From NCBI RefSeq assembly GCF_900114605.1, contig NZ_FOTP01000004.1, forward strand, positions 372,001-436,000: a stretch of 64,000 bases of DNA, in the 5' to 3' direction. A program made the translations under genes and the position numbers. Below, piece by piece: positions 1-7,920 of this stretch (positions within the stretch are counted from its first letter, which is position 1; each line of letters starts with the position of its first letter). This DNA comes from Bradyrhizobium sp. NFR13. GTDB taxonomy: Bacteria; Pseudomonadota; Alphaproteobacteria; Rhizobiales; Xanthobacteraceae. The notes beneath the pieces are model-generated. The model saw only the letters and a list, made by a program, of their open reading frames with translations. It was not told the origin of the DNA and ran no database searches.

Positions 1-893
1 CGGCCAATGGGTAGGCGGCGCAGGCGGATGGTGACCCAGTTGGTGAGCAGTGCGAGGGCGAGGATCAGATAAAATAGAAAGACGATACGGTGGGTCGGCG
101 AGAACTCGATGCGAAGGAGGGTAGCGAGGCCGTCATCGCCGGGCGTCAGCGGAATGCCGAACATGGTTGGGCGCGGAATGCCGGAGATGCCGTTGGGGCC
201 GCCGGTGAGCGTCTGCCAGTTGATGATGACGAGGCGGATGATCTCGCCAAAGGCCAGCGTAACGATGGCGAGATAGTCACCGCGCAGCCGCAGGACCGGA
301 AAGCCGAGCAGCACGCCGAAGAACGCGGCGAGGATACCCGCGAGTGGTAGGCAGATCCAGAACGACAGGCCGAAATTGGTGGCCAGCAGCGCGTAGGAAT
401 AGGCGCCGACGGCATAGAAAGCGACATAGCCGAGATCGAGAAGACCGGCGAGGCCGACAACCACATTGAGGCCCCAGCCGAGCATCACGTAAGTCAGCAC
501 GAGAATGCCGAGATCTAGGATGTAACGCTCGTCGTAGAAGATCACCGGGACGAGGAAGGTGAAGATCAACAGCGCCGGCACCAGTGCACGGCCGGCGAAG
601 GAAAATACCTTCTGCGCCGATGGCGGCACGACGCGCACGGTGTCCACTGGGCCCCACCAGCGGCGCAGCAACTCCATCGCGATACTGCCGCCGAACACCA
701 CGGCGACCATGGCGGCGAGATCGCCGAAGCGGGTCCACCAGGTCAGTTGCCCGTCGGAGCCGGCCTCGGTGCGGATGCCGATCATCAGCGAGAACAGCAC
801 CAGCGCCACCAGCGCGGAGATCACGGCCTTCTTCAGGATGAATGCGGCGTCCGGGCCGCGGGCAGTCTTTGCTTGTGATGCGTTTGCTGCCAC
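1..893 (-). CDS. livM: Branched-chain amino-acid ABC transporter permease LivM (3' part outside window)
   Basis: Inner-membrane permease that pairs with LivH for high-affinity uptake of branched-chain or related amino acids. The frame is open without a stop from a GTG at 893 down to base 1, giving about 297 residues. The C-terminus and presumably livG/livF lie beyond the window start. An N-terminal helix (about residues 20-40) is followed by several helices and the LivM-type stretch GWGLNVVVGLAGLLDLGYVA, then GGPNGISGIPRP, a typical LivM signature. GTG 893 sits 10 bases after the livH stop, so the two are co-transcribed. An ATG further in is possible but would cut into the first helix. Family call is secure; substrate is not. 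Confidence 0.9.
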   Translation of the reverse strand, partial: MAANASQAKTARGPDAAFILKKAVISALVALVLFSLMIGIRTEAGSDGQLTWWTRFGDLAAMVAVVFGGSIAMELLRRWWGPVDTVRVVPPSAQKVFSFAGRALVPALLIFTFLVPVIFYDERYILDLGILVLTYVMLGWGLNVVVGLAGLLDLGYVAFYAVGAYSYALLATNFGLSFWICLPLAGILAAFFGVLLGFPVLRLRGDYLAIVTLAFGEIIRLVIINWQTLTGGPNGISGIPRPTMFGIPLTPGDDGLATLLRIEFSPTHRIVFLFYLILALALLTNWVTIRLRRLPIG

Positions 894-903
894 TTGGATC
901 CCG

Positions 904-1821
904 TCAGACTTTTTCGACTTCGGGACGGCCGAGCAGGCCGGTCGGCAGGAAGATCAGCACCACGATCAGAATCGAAAAGGCGGCGACGTCTTTGTATTCG
1001 GTGGAGAAGTAGGCGGCCCACAATGTCTCGATCAGGCCGATCAGCAAGCCGCCGAGCATGGCGCCAGGCAGCGAGCCGATGCCGCCGAGCACGGCGGCGG
1101 TGAAGGCCTTGATGCCGGCGACGAAGCCCATGAAGAAATCCACGAGGCCGTAATAGAGCAGGTACATCATCCCCGCGACGGCGGCGAGTGCCGCGCCGAT
1201 CACGAAGGTCATGGAGATGGTGCGATCGACGTCGACGCCGAGCAGTGACGCCATGGTCTGATCCTGCTCGCAGGCGCGCATGTCGCGGCCGAGGCGCGTG
1301 CGCGCCACCAGCCAGGTGAACAGCGCCAGCAGCACGATGGTGGTGATGACCACGATGATCTGGATGTTGGAGAGGCGCACCACAAAACCGTCGGCGCCTT
1401 CATGCAGCGTGTAGCCGCCGGTGATGATGGGCGGCACGGGTTTGACGCGGGCGCCCTGCGCGACCTGCGAGAAATTGGTCAGCACGAAGGACATGCCGAT
1501 CGCTGACAGCATCGGCGCGAGACGGAAGGAATGGCGCAAGGGACGATAGGCGATGCGCTCGATCGTCCAGCCATAGAGCGAGGTGATGGCCATCGAGACC
1601 AGAAGCACCAGCAGCAGGATCACCGGTACCGCGGTGAGGCCGATCGAGACGAGAATGAGAAAGGTGATCAGCGCGATGAAGCCGCCGATCATGAAGATGT
1701 CGCCATGGGCGAAATTGATCATGCCGACGATGCCGTAGACCATCGTATAGCCGATCGCGATCAGGCCATAGATGGAGCCGAGCACGAGTCCGTTGATCAG
1801 TTGCTGGGCGAAATAATCCAT
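904..1821 (-). CDS. livH: Branched-chain amino-acid ABC transporter permease LivH
   Basis: Second permease of the Liv/HAAT importer, 305 residues, the normal length. The N-terminal signature with NFAHGD at residues 36-41 is diagnostic for the LivH branch. About eight hydrophobic helices follow, and an EAA-like cytoplasmic loop (EQDQTMASLLGV) contacts the ATPases. It is first in the visible operon, followed by livM after 10 bases. The ATG at 1821 has only a weak purine-rich leader and no strong Shine-Dalgarno. A 21-base palindrome sits 30-50 bases upstream and may control it. No periplasmic binding-protein gene is visible here, so the ligand (Leu/Ile/Val, an amide or urea) cannot be deduced. 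Confidence 0.92.
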   Translation of the reverse strand: MDYFAQQLINGLVLGSIYGLIAIGYTMVYGIVGMINFAHGDIFMIGGFIALITFLILVSIGLTAVPVILLLVLLVSMAITSLYGWTIERIAYRPLRHSFRLAPMLSAIGMSFVLTNFSQVAQGARVKPVPPIITGGYTLHEGADGFVVRLSNIQIIVVITTIVLLALFTWLVARTRLGRDMRACEQDQTMASLLGVDVDRTISMTFVIGAALAAVAGMMYLLYYGLVDFFMGFVAGIKAFTAAVLGGIGSLPGAMLGGLLIGLIETLWAAYFSTEYKDVAAFSILIVVLIFLPTGLLGRPEVEKV

Positions 1822-2140
1822 GCGCTGCCGAATTCGAGTGAGGCGCCACCATGATCCGGCAGCCGGATCATTGCGTCGTTGTATCGTTTTCTAACAGCGG
1901 CCATTGGAGGCGGCAACAGGGGGCGGTGCGGCTAAAGTAGCCTGTACATGCTGTTTTTCGCGGCGATTTACATCCCTTCTATTGCGCCGCAGCGCACACA
2001 AGTCCGCACCTTATTTTGCGGCTGTTCCGGTGTCACAGTTGCGCCGTGCAACGGCCTTGCAATCATCACGCGGGAACCGAAACGAAGACCGGGGCTGCAC
2101 GTTGTCGGGCGTTGAATGGTTCAACAAAGGAGATTGAAGA
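1822..2140. other. Intergenic region between livH and the PGQQ peptide gene
   Basis: This 319-base gap holds the divergent upstream regions of livH (minus) and the small peptide gene (plus). Apart from the palindrome at 1851-1871 and the Shine-Dalgarno at 2126-2132, I see no conserved structure. An open frame at 1904-2137 has unconvincing composition and no ribosome-binding site, so I do not call it. Confidence 0.5.
1851..1871. promoter_or_regulatory. Perfect palindrome upstream of livH
   Basis: Arms ATGATCCGGC and GCCGGATCAT are perfect reverse complements separated by one A. The site lies 30-50 bases upstream of the livH start, where a repressor could occlude the promoter or leader. There is no T-run, so it does not look like an intrinsic terminator. 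The cognate regulator is unknown. Confidence 0.5.
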
Positions 2141-2296
2141 ATGTCCAATCAGAACCAGCAAAAGCCCGGTCAGCAGAAGCCGGGCCAGCAGAGCCAGAAC
2201 CCGGGGCAGCAGGGCCAGAAGCCCGGCCAGCAGCAGGGCGGTGGAATGAAACCCGGCCATGAGCAGGACCCGGACCACCGGCAGGGCCAGAGATAG
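2141..2296 (+). CDS. 51-residue Pro/Gly/Gln-rich low-complexity protein
   Basis: This tiny gene was found by eye. ATG 2141 is preceded by AAAGGAG at 2126-2132 (8-base spacing), and an intrinsic terminator begins about 50 bases after the stop, so it is a complete expression unit. The product is built from irregular copies of K-P-G-Q-Q, with a charged C-terminus (HEQDPDHRQGQR) and no hydrophobic core, signal peptide or Cys. It is probably intrinsically disordered and very hydrophilic, a composition seen in hydrophilin-like stress proteins. The function is unknown and that comparison is inference. The strong SD and terminator make it likely to be expressed. Confidence 0.75.
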   Translation: MSNQNQQKPGQQKPGQQSQNPGQQGQKPGQQQGGGMKPGHEQDPDHRQGQR

Positions 2297-2347
2297 GCCG
2301 TCAGACGGACGTCAATCGAGATTTGGGTCATTCAGCGACCCATATGG

Positions 2348-2374
2348 AAGGCCCCGTCGAAAGGCGGGGCTTTT
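2348..2374 (+). terminator. Rho-independent terminator after the PGQQ gene
   Basis: GCCCCG (2351-2356) pairs with CGGGGC (2365-2370) around an 8-base loop and is followed by TTTT. Flanking A/T bases extend the stem. It is correctly placed to end the transcript of the small peptide gene. Confidence 0.85.
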
Positions 2375-2532
2375 CGTTTGGCAAGTCCTGAGCGTATCTC
2401 GCCCGCCGTTATCCCGGCATTTCTCGAATTAAGGTTACCAATTGGTTTACGTTGTCCGTCTGATTGAACGGGCGTTACGTCGGCGCAGGCGTGCGACTCC
2501 TGCGAGTCGCCGGCGGAGCGGTGGACGACGTC

Positions 2533-3144
2533 ATGGATCAGAGCAGCGCAGACCAGACCGGAGCCCATCCGGTTGGAACTCTCCAGGCTGGCACGTTTCA
2601 GACTGGTACGTTTCAGACCTGGCGGATCAGCACGTTCACGGGCGCGCTGATCGCCTGCTATTTCATCCCGACCTGGACGATCTCTGCGTTCCGCATCATG
2701 GTCTCGCCGATCCAGGGCTTCTATGAGCGCCCCAATATTTCGCTGGCGCTGTTTCTCAGCGACTACATGCAATTTTCCAGCATGGGTACGGTGCGCTATG
2801 CGTGGCTGCTCGCCGTCGGCAAGCTGACGGTGGTCGCTTTCTTCACGGTATTCCTGGTGTTCATCACACGGCCGAAAATCCGCAAGACGGGCGGCTGCGA
2901 CGAAGCGTTGATGATGGCGCTTGGCATCGGCGGCGCAATCTCGTTCGCCAGCATGGTGATGGCATCGAAGGTCGGCGAGATCGCCGCGATGCGGTTGCAC
3001 ATCACCGAACTGCTGTTGATGCTCGGCGCTGCAGTGCTGCTGGCGATCGAGCCGCCACTACGCCGTGCGGCGGCGCATGAGCTGGACCCCGGGCAGCCGG
3101 GCAAGGCAGCCAACGACGCGCAACCTTTGCGAAAGGTCGCGTAA
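2533..3144 (+). CDS. Uncharacterised four-helix integral membrane protein
   Basis: I do not recognise this 203-residue protein. A polar N-terminus contains a short internal repeat (AGTFQTGTFQT). Four hydrophobic segments follow, at about residues 33-60, 90-115, 125-147 and 160-175, then a polar tail of about 30 residues. The pattern resembles small inner-membrane proteins of unknown function. ATG 2533 was chosen because the in-frame extension to 2464 is Arg-rich and has no ribosome-binding site; GTG 2521 is also possible. It converges with pcaC (13 bases between the two stops). No motif indicates a substrate or enzymatic role. Confidence 0.65.
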   Translation: MDQSSADQTGAHPVGTLQAGTFQTGTFQTWRISTFTGALIACYFIPTWTISAFRIMVSPIQGFYERPNISLALFLSDYMQFSSMGTVRYAWLLAVGKLTVVAFFTVFLVFITRPKIRKTGGCDEALMMALGIGGAISFASMVMASKVGEIAAMRLHITELLLMLGAAVLLAIEPPLRRAAAHELDPGQPGKAANDAQPLRKVA

Positions 3145-3157
3145 ACAGCGCGGCGGG

Positions 3158-3547
3158 CTAGATAGGGAGCCCGAGCTCCTTGATAATCGCGCCGGCTTCC
3201 CTGGTGGCGTGATTGGCTGCCGGCACGCCGCAATAGATTGCCTGCTGCAACAGGATTTCCTTGATGTCGTCCGGTGTGAAGCCGCCTTCGGTGAGGGCAG
3301 CACGCACATGCATGCGGAATTCGTCCCACTGGCCGAGCGCGAGCATCGTTCCGATCACCAGCACCCGTCGTGTGCGATCGTCGAAATGCGGCCGCGTCCA
3401 GATCTCTCCCCAGGCATAGCGGCTGATCAGATCCAGAAAATCGGCGTTAAATGAATTCTTGCCGGCGGCCGATTTGTCGACCCAGGCATTGCCGAGAACC
3501 TTGCGGCGTTTCGCGGTGCCTTTTTCGGCGCGCTGTTGCTCGTCCAT
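3158..3547 (-). CDS. pcaC: 4-carboxymuconolactone decarboxylase
   Basis: Converts 4-carboxymuconolactone to 3-oxoadipate enol-lactone in the protocatechuate branch of the beta-ketoadipate pathway; cytoplasmic. At 129 residues it has the standard PcaC length. The CMD core runs from about residue 35 to 120 and includes RPHFDDRTRRVLVIG and the helix around HVRAALTEGGFTPDDIKEIL, which are typical of PcaC rather than of AhpD, and the CxxC pair of AhpD is absent. It is last in pcaB-pcaD-pcaC, 13 bases after pcaD. The substrate is inferred from the operon and is well supported. Confidence 0.92.
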   Translation of the reverse strand: MDEQQRAEKGTAKRRKVLGNAWVDKSAAGKNSFNADFLDLISRYAWGEIWTRPHFDDRTRRVLVIGTMLALGQWDEFRMHVRAALTEGGFTPDDIKEILLQQAIYCGVPAANHATREAGAIIKELGLPI

Positions 3548-3560
3548 CTCAAGTCTCCCT

Positions 3561-4340
3561 TCAGCGCTGCGTCAGGAAGCCAACGAGGGCCTCGGTGAAG
3601 GCATGCGGCTGCTCGACATTGGAGATGTGGGCGGCATCCAGCAGCGTCATGCTGGCGCCGGGGATGCCGCTGCGGATGAGTTCGCCAGCGGAAACCGGTG
3701 TGGCGTTGTCCTGGCGGCCGGCGATCACCAGTACCGGGCTCTGGATCTTGGGCAGCAGGGCGCGCTGGTCGAGCGTGCTCAGCGCCTCGCAGGCGGCGAG
3801 ATAGCCCTCGACCGGGGACGCCAGCAGCATGGCCTTCATCTTCGCCGCGGTCTCGGGCTCGCGCTCGCGGAAGTCGGCGGTCAGCCAGCCACCGATGACG
3901 GCATCGGCGACAGCCCTGAGACCGCCTTCACGCACCGCCTTGATACGATTGTGCCAGTTGGTTGGGTCCGGATAATAGCAACTGGTATTAGCGAGAACGA
4001 TCTTGTTAAAACGCTCCGGCGCATTGGCGCCGAGCCACTGGCCGACCATGCCGCCCATCGACAGTCCGCACCAATGCACCTTGTCGATGTTGAGGTCGTC
4101 GAGGACCGCCAGCACGTCCTTGCCATAGCGCTCCATCGAGGTCGGGCCGTTCATGCCGGACTTGCCGTGGCCGCGGCGATCGTAGCGGATCACGCGAAAC
4201 AGCTTTGTCAGCGCCGGCATCTGCGGCTCCCACATCGCCATGGTGCAGCCAAGCGAATTCGACATCATCAGCGTCGGCCCGCTGTCGCGGCCCTCCACGG
4301 AGACATTCAGCAGGCAGCCGTCGGCGTCGATCATGGGCAT
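3561..4340 (-). CDS. pcaD: 3-oxoadipate enol-lactonase
   Basis: Alpha/beta hydrolase that opens 3-oxoadipate enol-lactone to 3-oxoadipate, the step after PcaC. The nucleophile is Ser94 in GLSMGG. The acid lies in the AGRQDNATPV segment, and His238 in DAAHISNV completes the triad. An RYDRRGHGKS stretch near residue 52 is also typical. At 259 residues it matches stand-alone PcaD rather than the PcaDC fusion. It sits between pcaB (22-base gap) and pcaC, so the three are one transcript. Confidence 0.93.
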   Translation of the reverse strand: MPMIDADGCLLNVSVEGRDSGPTLMMSNSLGCTMAMWEPQMPALTKLFRVIRYDRRGHGKSGMNGPTSMERYGKDVLAVLDDLNIDKVHWCGLSMGGMVGQWLGANAPERFNKIVLANTSCYYPDPTNWHNRIKAVREGGLRAVADAVIGGWLTADFREREPETAAKMKAMLLASPVEGYLAACEALSTLDQRALLPKIQSPVLVIAGRQDNATPVSAGELIRSGIPGASMTLLDAAHISNVEQPHAFTEALVGFLTQR

Positions 4341-4362
4341 GGTGTGTCTCCCGAGTTTCTTC

Positions 4363-5712
4363 TTAAGCGAGTGAGGCGAGCAGGCGGTCGATCAGGGTCT
4401 GCGAGACGCCCTGATAATCCATCGGTTCGAACAGTTTGGCGATGGCGTCAGCGCTCAGTTGCGTGCTGACCTTGGGATCGGCGGTGAGCACGCCGCGCAG
4501 ATGCTTCTTCTCGGCGACGGCGCGCTTGGTGGCGGCCTCGACCAGATGATGGGCGTCGCTCTTGCCGAGCTTTTCCGCCAGCGCAAAAGTCACGGCTTCC
4601 GCCATGATGAGGCCGTGCGTGGTGTCGAGATTGGCGCGCATCCTGACGGCATCGACCTCGAGCCCTTCGGCAATATCGACGATTGCGGCCAGCGCGCCCG
4701 ATGTCACCAGCAGCAGCATCGGCAGGGTCGGCCATTCCGCGTGCCATGGACCGGCGCTCCGTTCGTGATCCTGGATCTGCGCGGCAAAGATGGTGGCGGC
4801 GAGATTGGGGGCCATGGTTGCGGCGCCAAGCGCCGAGGCCGATGCCACGGGGTTGCGCTTGTGCGGCATGGTGGACGAACCGCCGCGGCCTTCACCGGAT
4901 GGTTCGAACGCTTCGCCGACATCGGTCTGCATCATCAGCGAGACATCGCGGGCGATCTTGCCGCAACTACCGGACAGGATCGCCAGCACTGAGGCCACTT
5001 CGGCGATACGATCGCGATGGGTATGCCATGGCGCATCGGGCAGCGGCAGCTGCAATTCCTTGGCGAGTTGCTCGGCAACCACGAGCCCCTTGTCACCGAG
5101 CGCAGCCAGCGTGCCGGCGGCGCCTCCGAATTGCAGTGCAAGGCCTTCGGCGCGCAATCGTTTCAGCCGCAAACGCGAACGGTGCAGCGCCGACGCATAT
5201 TCGGCGAGCTTCAGCCCAAATGGCATTGGCAGCGCATGCTGCAGCCATGTGCGGGCGACCACGGCGGTGTTGCGGTGCTTGACCGCAAGGGCTGCGAAGC
5301 CGGCGACGGCGCGATCGAGATCTGCAAGCAGGGCGTCGATGGCGGCGCGCAGGCCGAGCATCGTCGCGCTATCGATGACATCCTGGCTGGTGGCGCCCCA
5401 ATGCACGTAGCGCGCGGCCTCGGCATCGGCCTTCGCCACTTTGGCAGTGAGCGCCCTGACCAGCGGGATGGCGAGGTTGCCGGAACGCGTGGCGGCATCG
5501 GCCAGGGCGGCCATATCGAACTGATCGGCTTTACAGGCGGCCTCGATGGCCGCCACTGCGCTGGCAGGAATCACCCCGGCTGACGCCTCGGCGCGCGCCA
5601 GTGCGGCTTCGAAGTCCAGCATATGCTGCAAATGGGCGGTATCATCGCAGACCGCGCGCATCGCGGGGCTCGACAGCAGGGGCGCCAGCAGAGGGGATAG
5701 GGATGTGCTCAT
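4363..5712 (-). CDS. pcaB: 3-carboxy-cis,cis-muconate cycloisomerase
   Basis: Member of the fumarase/aspartase superfamily that cyclises beta-carboxymuconate, the product of protocatechuate 3,4-dioxygenase, to 4-carboxymuconolactone. At 449 residues it has the usual PcaB length. The superfamily signature GSSTMPHKRNP lies around residues 280-290 and carries the catalytic loop Ser. WGATSQDVIDSA, near residue 104, is the conserved substrate-binding stretch. First gene of the pcaBDC operon. The dioxygenase genes pcaHG and a pcaQ regulator are not in the window and must be elsewhere. Confidence 0.94.
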   Translation of the reverse strand: MSTSLSPLLAPLLSSPAMRAVCDDTAHLQHMLDFEAALARAEASAGVIPASAVAAIEAACKADQFDMAALADAATRSGNLAIPLVRALTAKVAKADAEAARYVHWGATSQDVIDSATMLGLRAAIDALLADLDRAVAGFAALAVKHRNTAVVARTWLQHALPMPFGLKLAEYASALHRSRLRLKRLRAEGLALQFGGAAGTLAALGDKGLVVAEQLAKELQLPLPDAPWHTHRDRIAEVASVLAILSGSCGKIARDVSLMMQTDVGEAFEPSGEGRGGSSTMPHKRNPVASASALGAATMAPNLAATIFAAQIQDHERSAGPWHAEWPTLPMLLLVTSGALAAIVDIAEGLEVDAVRMRANLDTTHGLIMAEAVTFALAEKLGKSDAHHLVEAATKRAVAEKKHLRGVLTADPKVSTQLSADAIAKLFEPMDYQGVSQTLIDRLLASLA

Positions 5713-5925
5713 TTGTGCGGGACCCTAACCATTCCGTGCAGAGTCTGCCAATCCCCTGCAAACAGCCTACCGCTATCGCTTGTTGCATTGCGAATAGGCA
5801 GTGCATCCATTCCGCTGGCCGGTCTTTCCTTTGTGCCGTCTGTGCATTACTTGGGATCGACGGTCTATTCCCCTCGGGGATCACAGCCTTAATTTCGGAC
5901 GGCGACAAATTCAGGAGACAGACCC

Positions 5926-6372
5926 ATGGCCATGACGATGAGCGGTGAAGTCCAGCTTGCCGCGCCCCGCGAAGTGGTGTGGGGAAAGCTCAACGACCCC
6001 GCAGTGCTGAAGGCCTGCATCCCGGGTTGCGAAGAGCTCGAGACCACGGAGGAAGGCGGCTTTCGTGCCACCGCCAAGATCAAGGTCGGCCCGGTTTCCG
6101 CCCGCTTCAAGGGTAAGGTCACGCTGAGCGATCTCGATCCGCCGAACGGCTACAAGATCACTGGTGAAGGCGAGGGCGGCGTGGCCGGCTTTGCCAAGGG
6201 CGGCGCCGTCGTCGGCCTGACCGACAAGGATGGTGGCACGCTCCTGACCTACAATGTGGAAGCCCAGATCGGCGGCAAGCTGGCCCAGCTCGGTCAGCGC
6301 CTCATCAACGGTTCGGCCAAGAAGATCGCCGACGAGTTCTTCGCGAACTTCGCCAAGGCCGTTCAGGGTTAA
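5926..6372 (+). CDS. coxG: CoxG-like SRPBCC protein of the CO-dehydrogenase family
   Basis: START/Bet v1-like carbon-monoxide dehydrogenase subunit G family protein, 148 residues. CoxG-type proteins help recruit or assemble the molybdenum hydroxylase at the membrane. The domain fills the whole protein, from AAPREVVWGKLNDP near residue 11 to the C-terminal helix. The longer C-terminal linker and membrane anchor found in some CoxG proteins are missing. It precedes coxS by 171 bases and is first in a co-directional run to coxE and beyond. ATG 5926 has an AGGAGACAGACCC leader (spacing within normal range). The family is clear; the exact role is inferred. Confidence 0.85.
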   Translation: MAMTMSGEVQLAAPREVVWGKLNDPAVLKACIPGCEELETTEEGGFRATAKIKVGPVSARFKGKVTLSDLDPPNGYKITGEGEGGVAGFAKGGAVVGLTDKDGGTLLTYNVEAQIGGKLAQLGQRLINGSAKKIADEFFANFAKAVQG

Positions 6373-6543
6373 GGCCCGCAGCGTCTGATAGCGGCGATCA
6401 AGTATGTTTGATACCGCAGAAAAACACACAAGAGACCGTCCCGACTTGAGGTTGCTCATTGCCGGGATGGGCCATATTATGCATTTGGAATGATTTTAAT
6501 GACCGTGTTGCCACGCAATGGGGCGCGGACCAAGAGAGTGCAT

Positions 6544-7029
6544 ATGGCCAAAATCTCGATGATCGTGAACGGCAATCCCGTCACCGGCAATATCGATCCG
6601 CGCACATTGCTGGTGCAGTTTCTGCGTGAGAATCTGCGGCTCACCGGCACCCATGTGGGTTGCGACACGTCGCAATGCGGCGCCTGTGTTGTGCATCTCG
6701 ACGGCAAGGCCGTGAAGTCCTGCACCACGCTCGCCGTGATGGCTGATGGCCACGAGGTGAAGACCATTGAAGGTCTTGCAGCCGATGGCGCGCCGCTGCA
6801 TCCCATGCAGGAAGCGTTTCGCGAGCATCACGGCCTGCAGTGCGGCTTTTGCACCCCGGGCATGATCATGACCGCGGTCGACCTCGTGCATCGCAAGGGG
6901 CATGATCTCAGCGATCACCTGATCCGCGAAGAACTCGAAGGCAATCTCTGTCGCTGCACCGGTTATCAGAACATCGTGGCGTCGATCGCAGCCGGCGCCA
7001 AAGCGATGGCGAAGTCCGATCTCGCATAA
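6544..7029 (+). CDS. coxS: Molybdenum hydroxylase iron-sulfur subunit (CoxS type)
   Basis: Carries the two [2Fe-2S] clusters that shuttle electrons between the molybdenum centre and FAD. From ATG 6544 it is 161 residues. Cys40, 45, 48 and 60 form the plant-ferredoxin cluster. Cys100, 103, 136 and 138 form the helical second cluster (CGFC and CRC motifs), so both are intact. ATG 6544 was chosen because [12 protein letters not shown] is the standard family N-terminus, whereas an earlier in-frame ATG at 6490 adds 18 atypical residues. coxM follows after 46 bases. A large subunit normally encoded next to it is missing here. Confidence 0.92.
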   Translation: MAKISMIVNGNPVTGNIDPRTLLVQFLRENLRLTGTHVGCDTSQCGACVVHLDGKAVKSCTTLAVMADGHEVKTIEGLAADGAPLHPMQEAFREHHGLQCGFCTPGMIMTAVDLVHRKGHDLSDHLIREELEGNLCRCTGYQNIVASIAAGAKAMAKSDLA

Positions 7030-7075
7030 CGACGCACAACGATAATCGCGCACCGCGAATCAGGGATCCCCACCC

Positions 7076-7882
7076 ATGTACGAATTCAAATATCATCGTC
7101 CGTCGACCGTGCGGCAGGCCGCCAATCTCCTCATCAAGAACGAAGACGCCAAGCTGATCGCCGGCGGTCACACGCTGGTGCCGGTCATGAAGCAGCGTCT
7201 GGCGGCACCACCGCATATCATCGATCTCTCGCATATCGAGGGCGTCGACGGCATCGAGATGAAGGGCCGCTCCCTGGTGATCGGCGCGCTGGCCAAGCAT
7301 GCCAATGTCGCGGCGTCGCCGATCGTCGGCGAAGCGATCCCCGCGCTGGCCGAACTCGCCGGCCTGATCGGCGATCCCGCCGTGCGCCACAAGGGCACCA
7401 TCGGCGGTTCGCTCGCCAATAACGATCCGACCGCGGACTATCCCGCAGCCGTGATGGCGCTCGGCGCCACCATCGTTACCAACAAGCGCAAGCTGAAGCC
7501 GGAAGAATTCTTCCAGGGTCTGTTCACGACCGCGCTGGAGAGCGACGAGATCATCACCAAGGTCTCGTTCCCGGTGCCGAAGAAGGCAGCCTATATCAAG
7601 TTCCGCAACCAGGCCTCGCGCTATGCGCTGGTCGGTGTGTTCGTGGCGCGGCTGCCGTCAGGCGTGCGCGTTACCGTCACGGGCGCGGGCTCGGATGGCG
7701 TGTTCCGCGTCGAGGCGTTCGAGGCCGCCCTGCAGAAGCGGTTCTCGCCAAAGGCGCTGGACGGGCTTACGGTGCCGGCCGAAGGCCTCAACAGCGATCT
7801 CCATGGCAGCGCCGAATATCGCGCGCATCTGATCGGCGTGCTGGCCAAGCGTGCGGTCGAAGCCGCTAACAACCGGGCCTGA
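7076..7882 (+). CDS. coxM: Molybdenum hydroxylase FAD-binding subunit (CoxM type)
   Basis: Medium subunit binding FAD and passing electrons to the respiratory quinone pool, 268 residues, close to the usual 270-290. FAD-binding motifs are visible: AGGHTLVPVMKQRL near residue 30 and the TIGGSLANNDPTADYPA loop near residue 107. The C-terminal CO-dehydrogenase flavoprotein domain spans about residues 170-265. It starts 46 bases after coxS with nothing between them, so the S-L-M order of form II clusters is broken by absence of L. The neighbouring coxD/coxE maturation genes favour the CODH family over xanthine or nicotinate oxidoreductases, but the substrate is not proven. Confidence 0.9.
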   Translation: MYEFKYHRPSTVRQAANLLIKNEDAKLIAGGHTLVPVMKQRLAAPPHIIDLSHIEGVDGIEMKGRSLVIGALAKHANVAASPIVGEAIPALAELAGLIGDPAVRHKGTIGGSLANNDPTADYPAAVMALGATIVTNKRKLKPEEFFQGLFTTALESDEIITKVSFPVPKKAAYIKFRNQASRYALVGVFVARLPSGVRVTVTGAGSDGVFRVEAFEAALQKRFSPKALDGLTVPAEGLNSDLHGSAEYRAHLIGVLAKRAVEAANNRA

Positions 7883-7920
7883 TATTTGTCAGGCTCGCAG
7901 TTCCTCGGATCGGTTCTCTC

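Noticed and set aside
1904-2137. 77-codon plus frame before the PGQQ gene
   Set aside because: No ribosome-binding site and unlikely composition; overlaps the leader.
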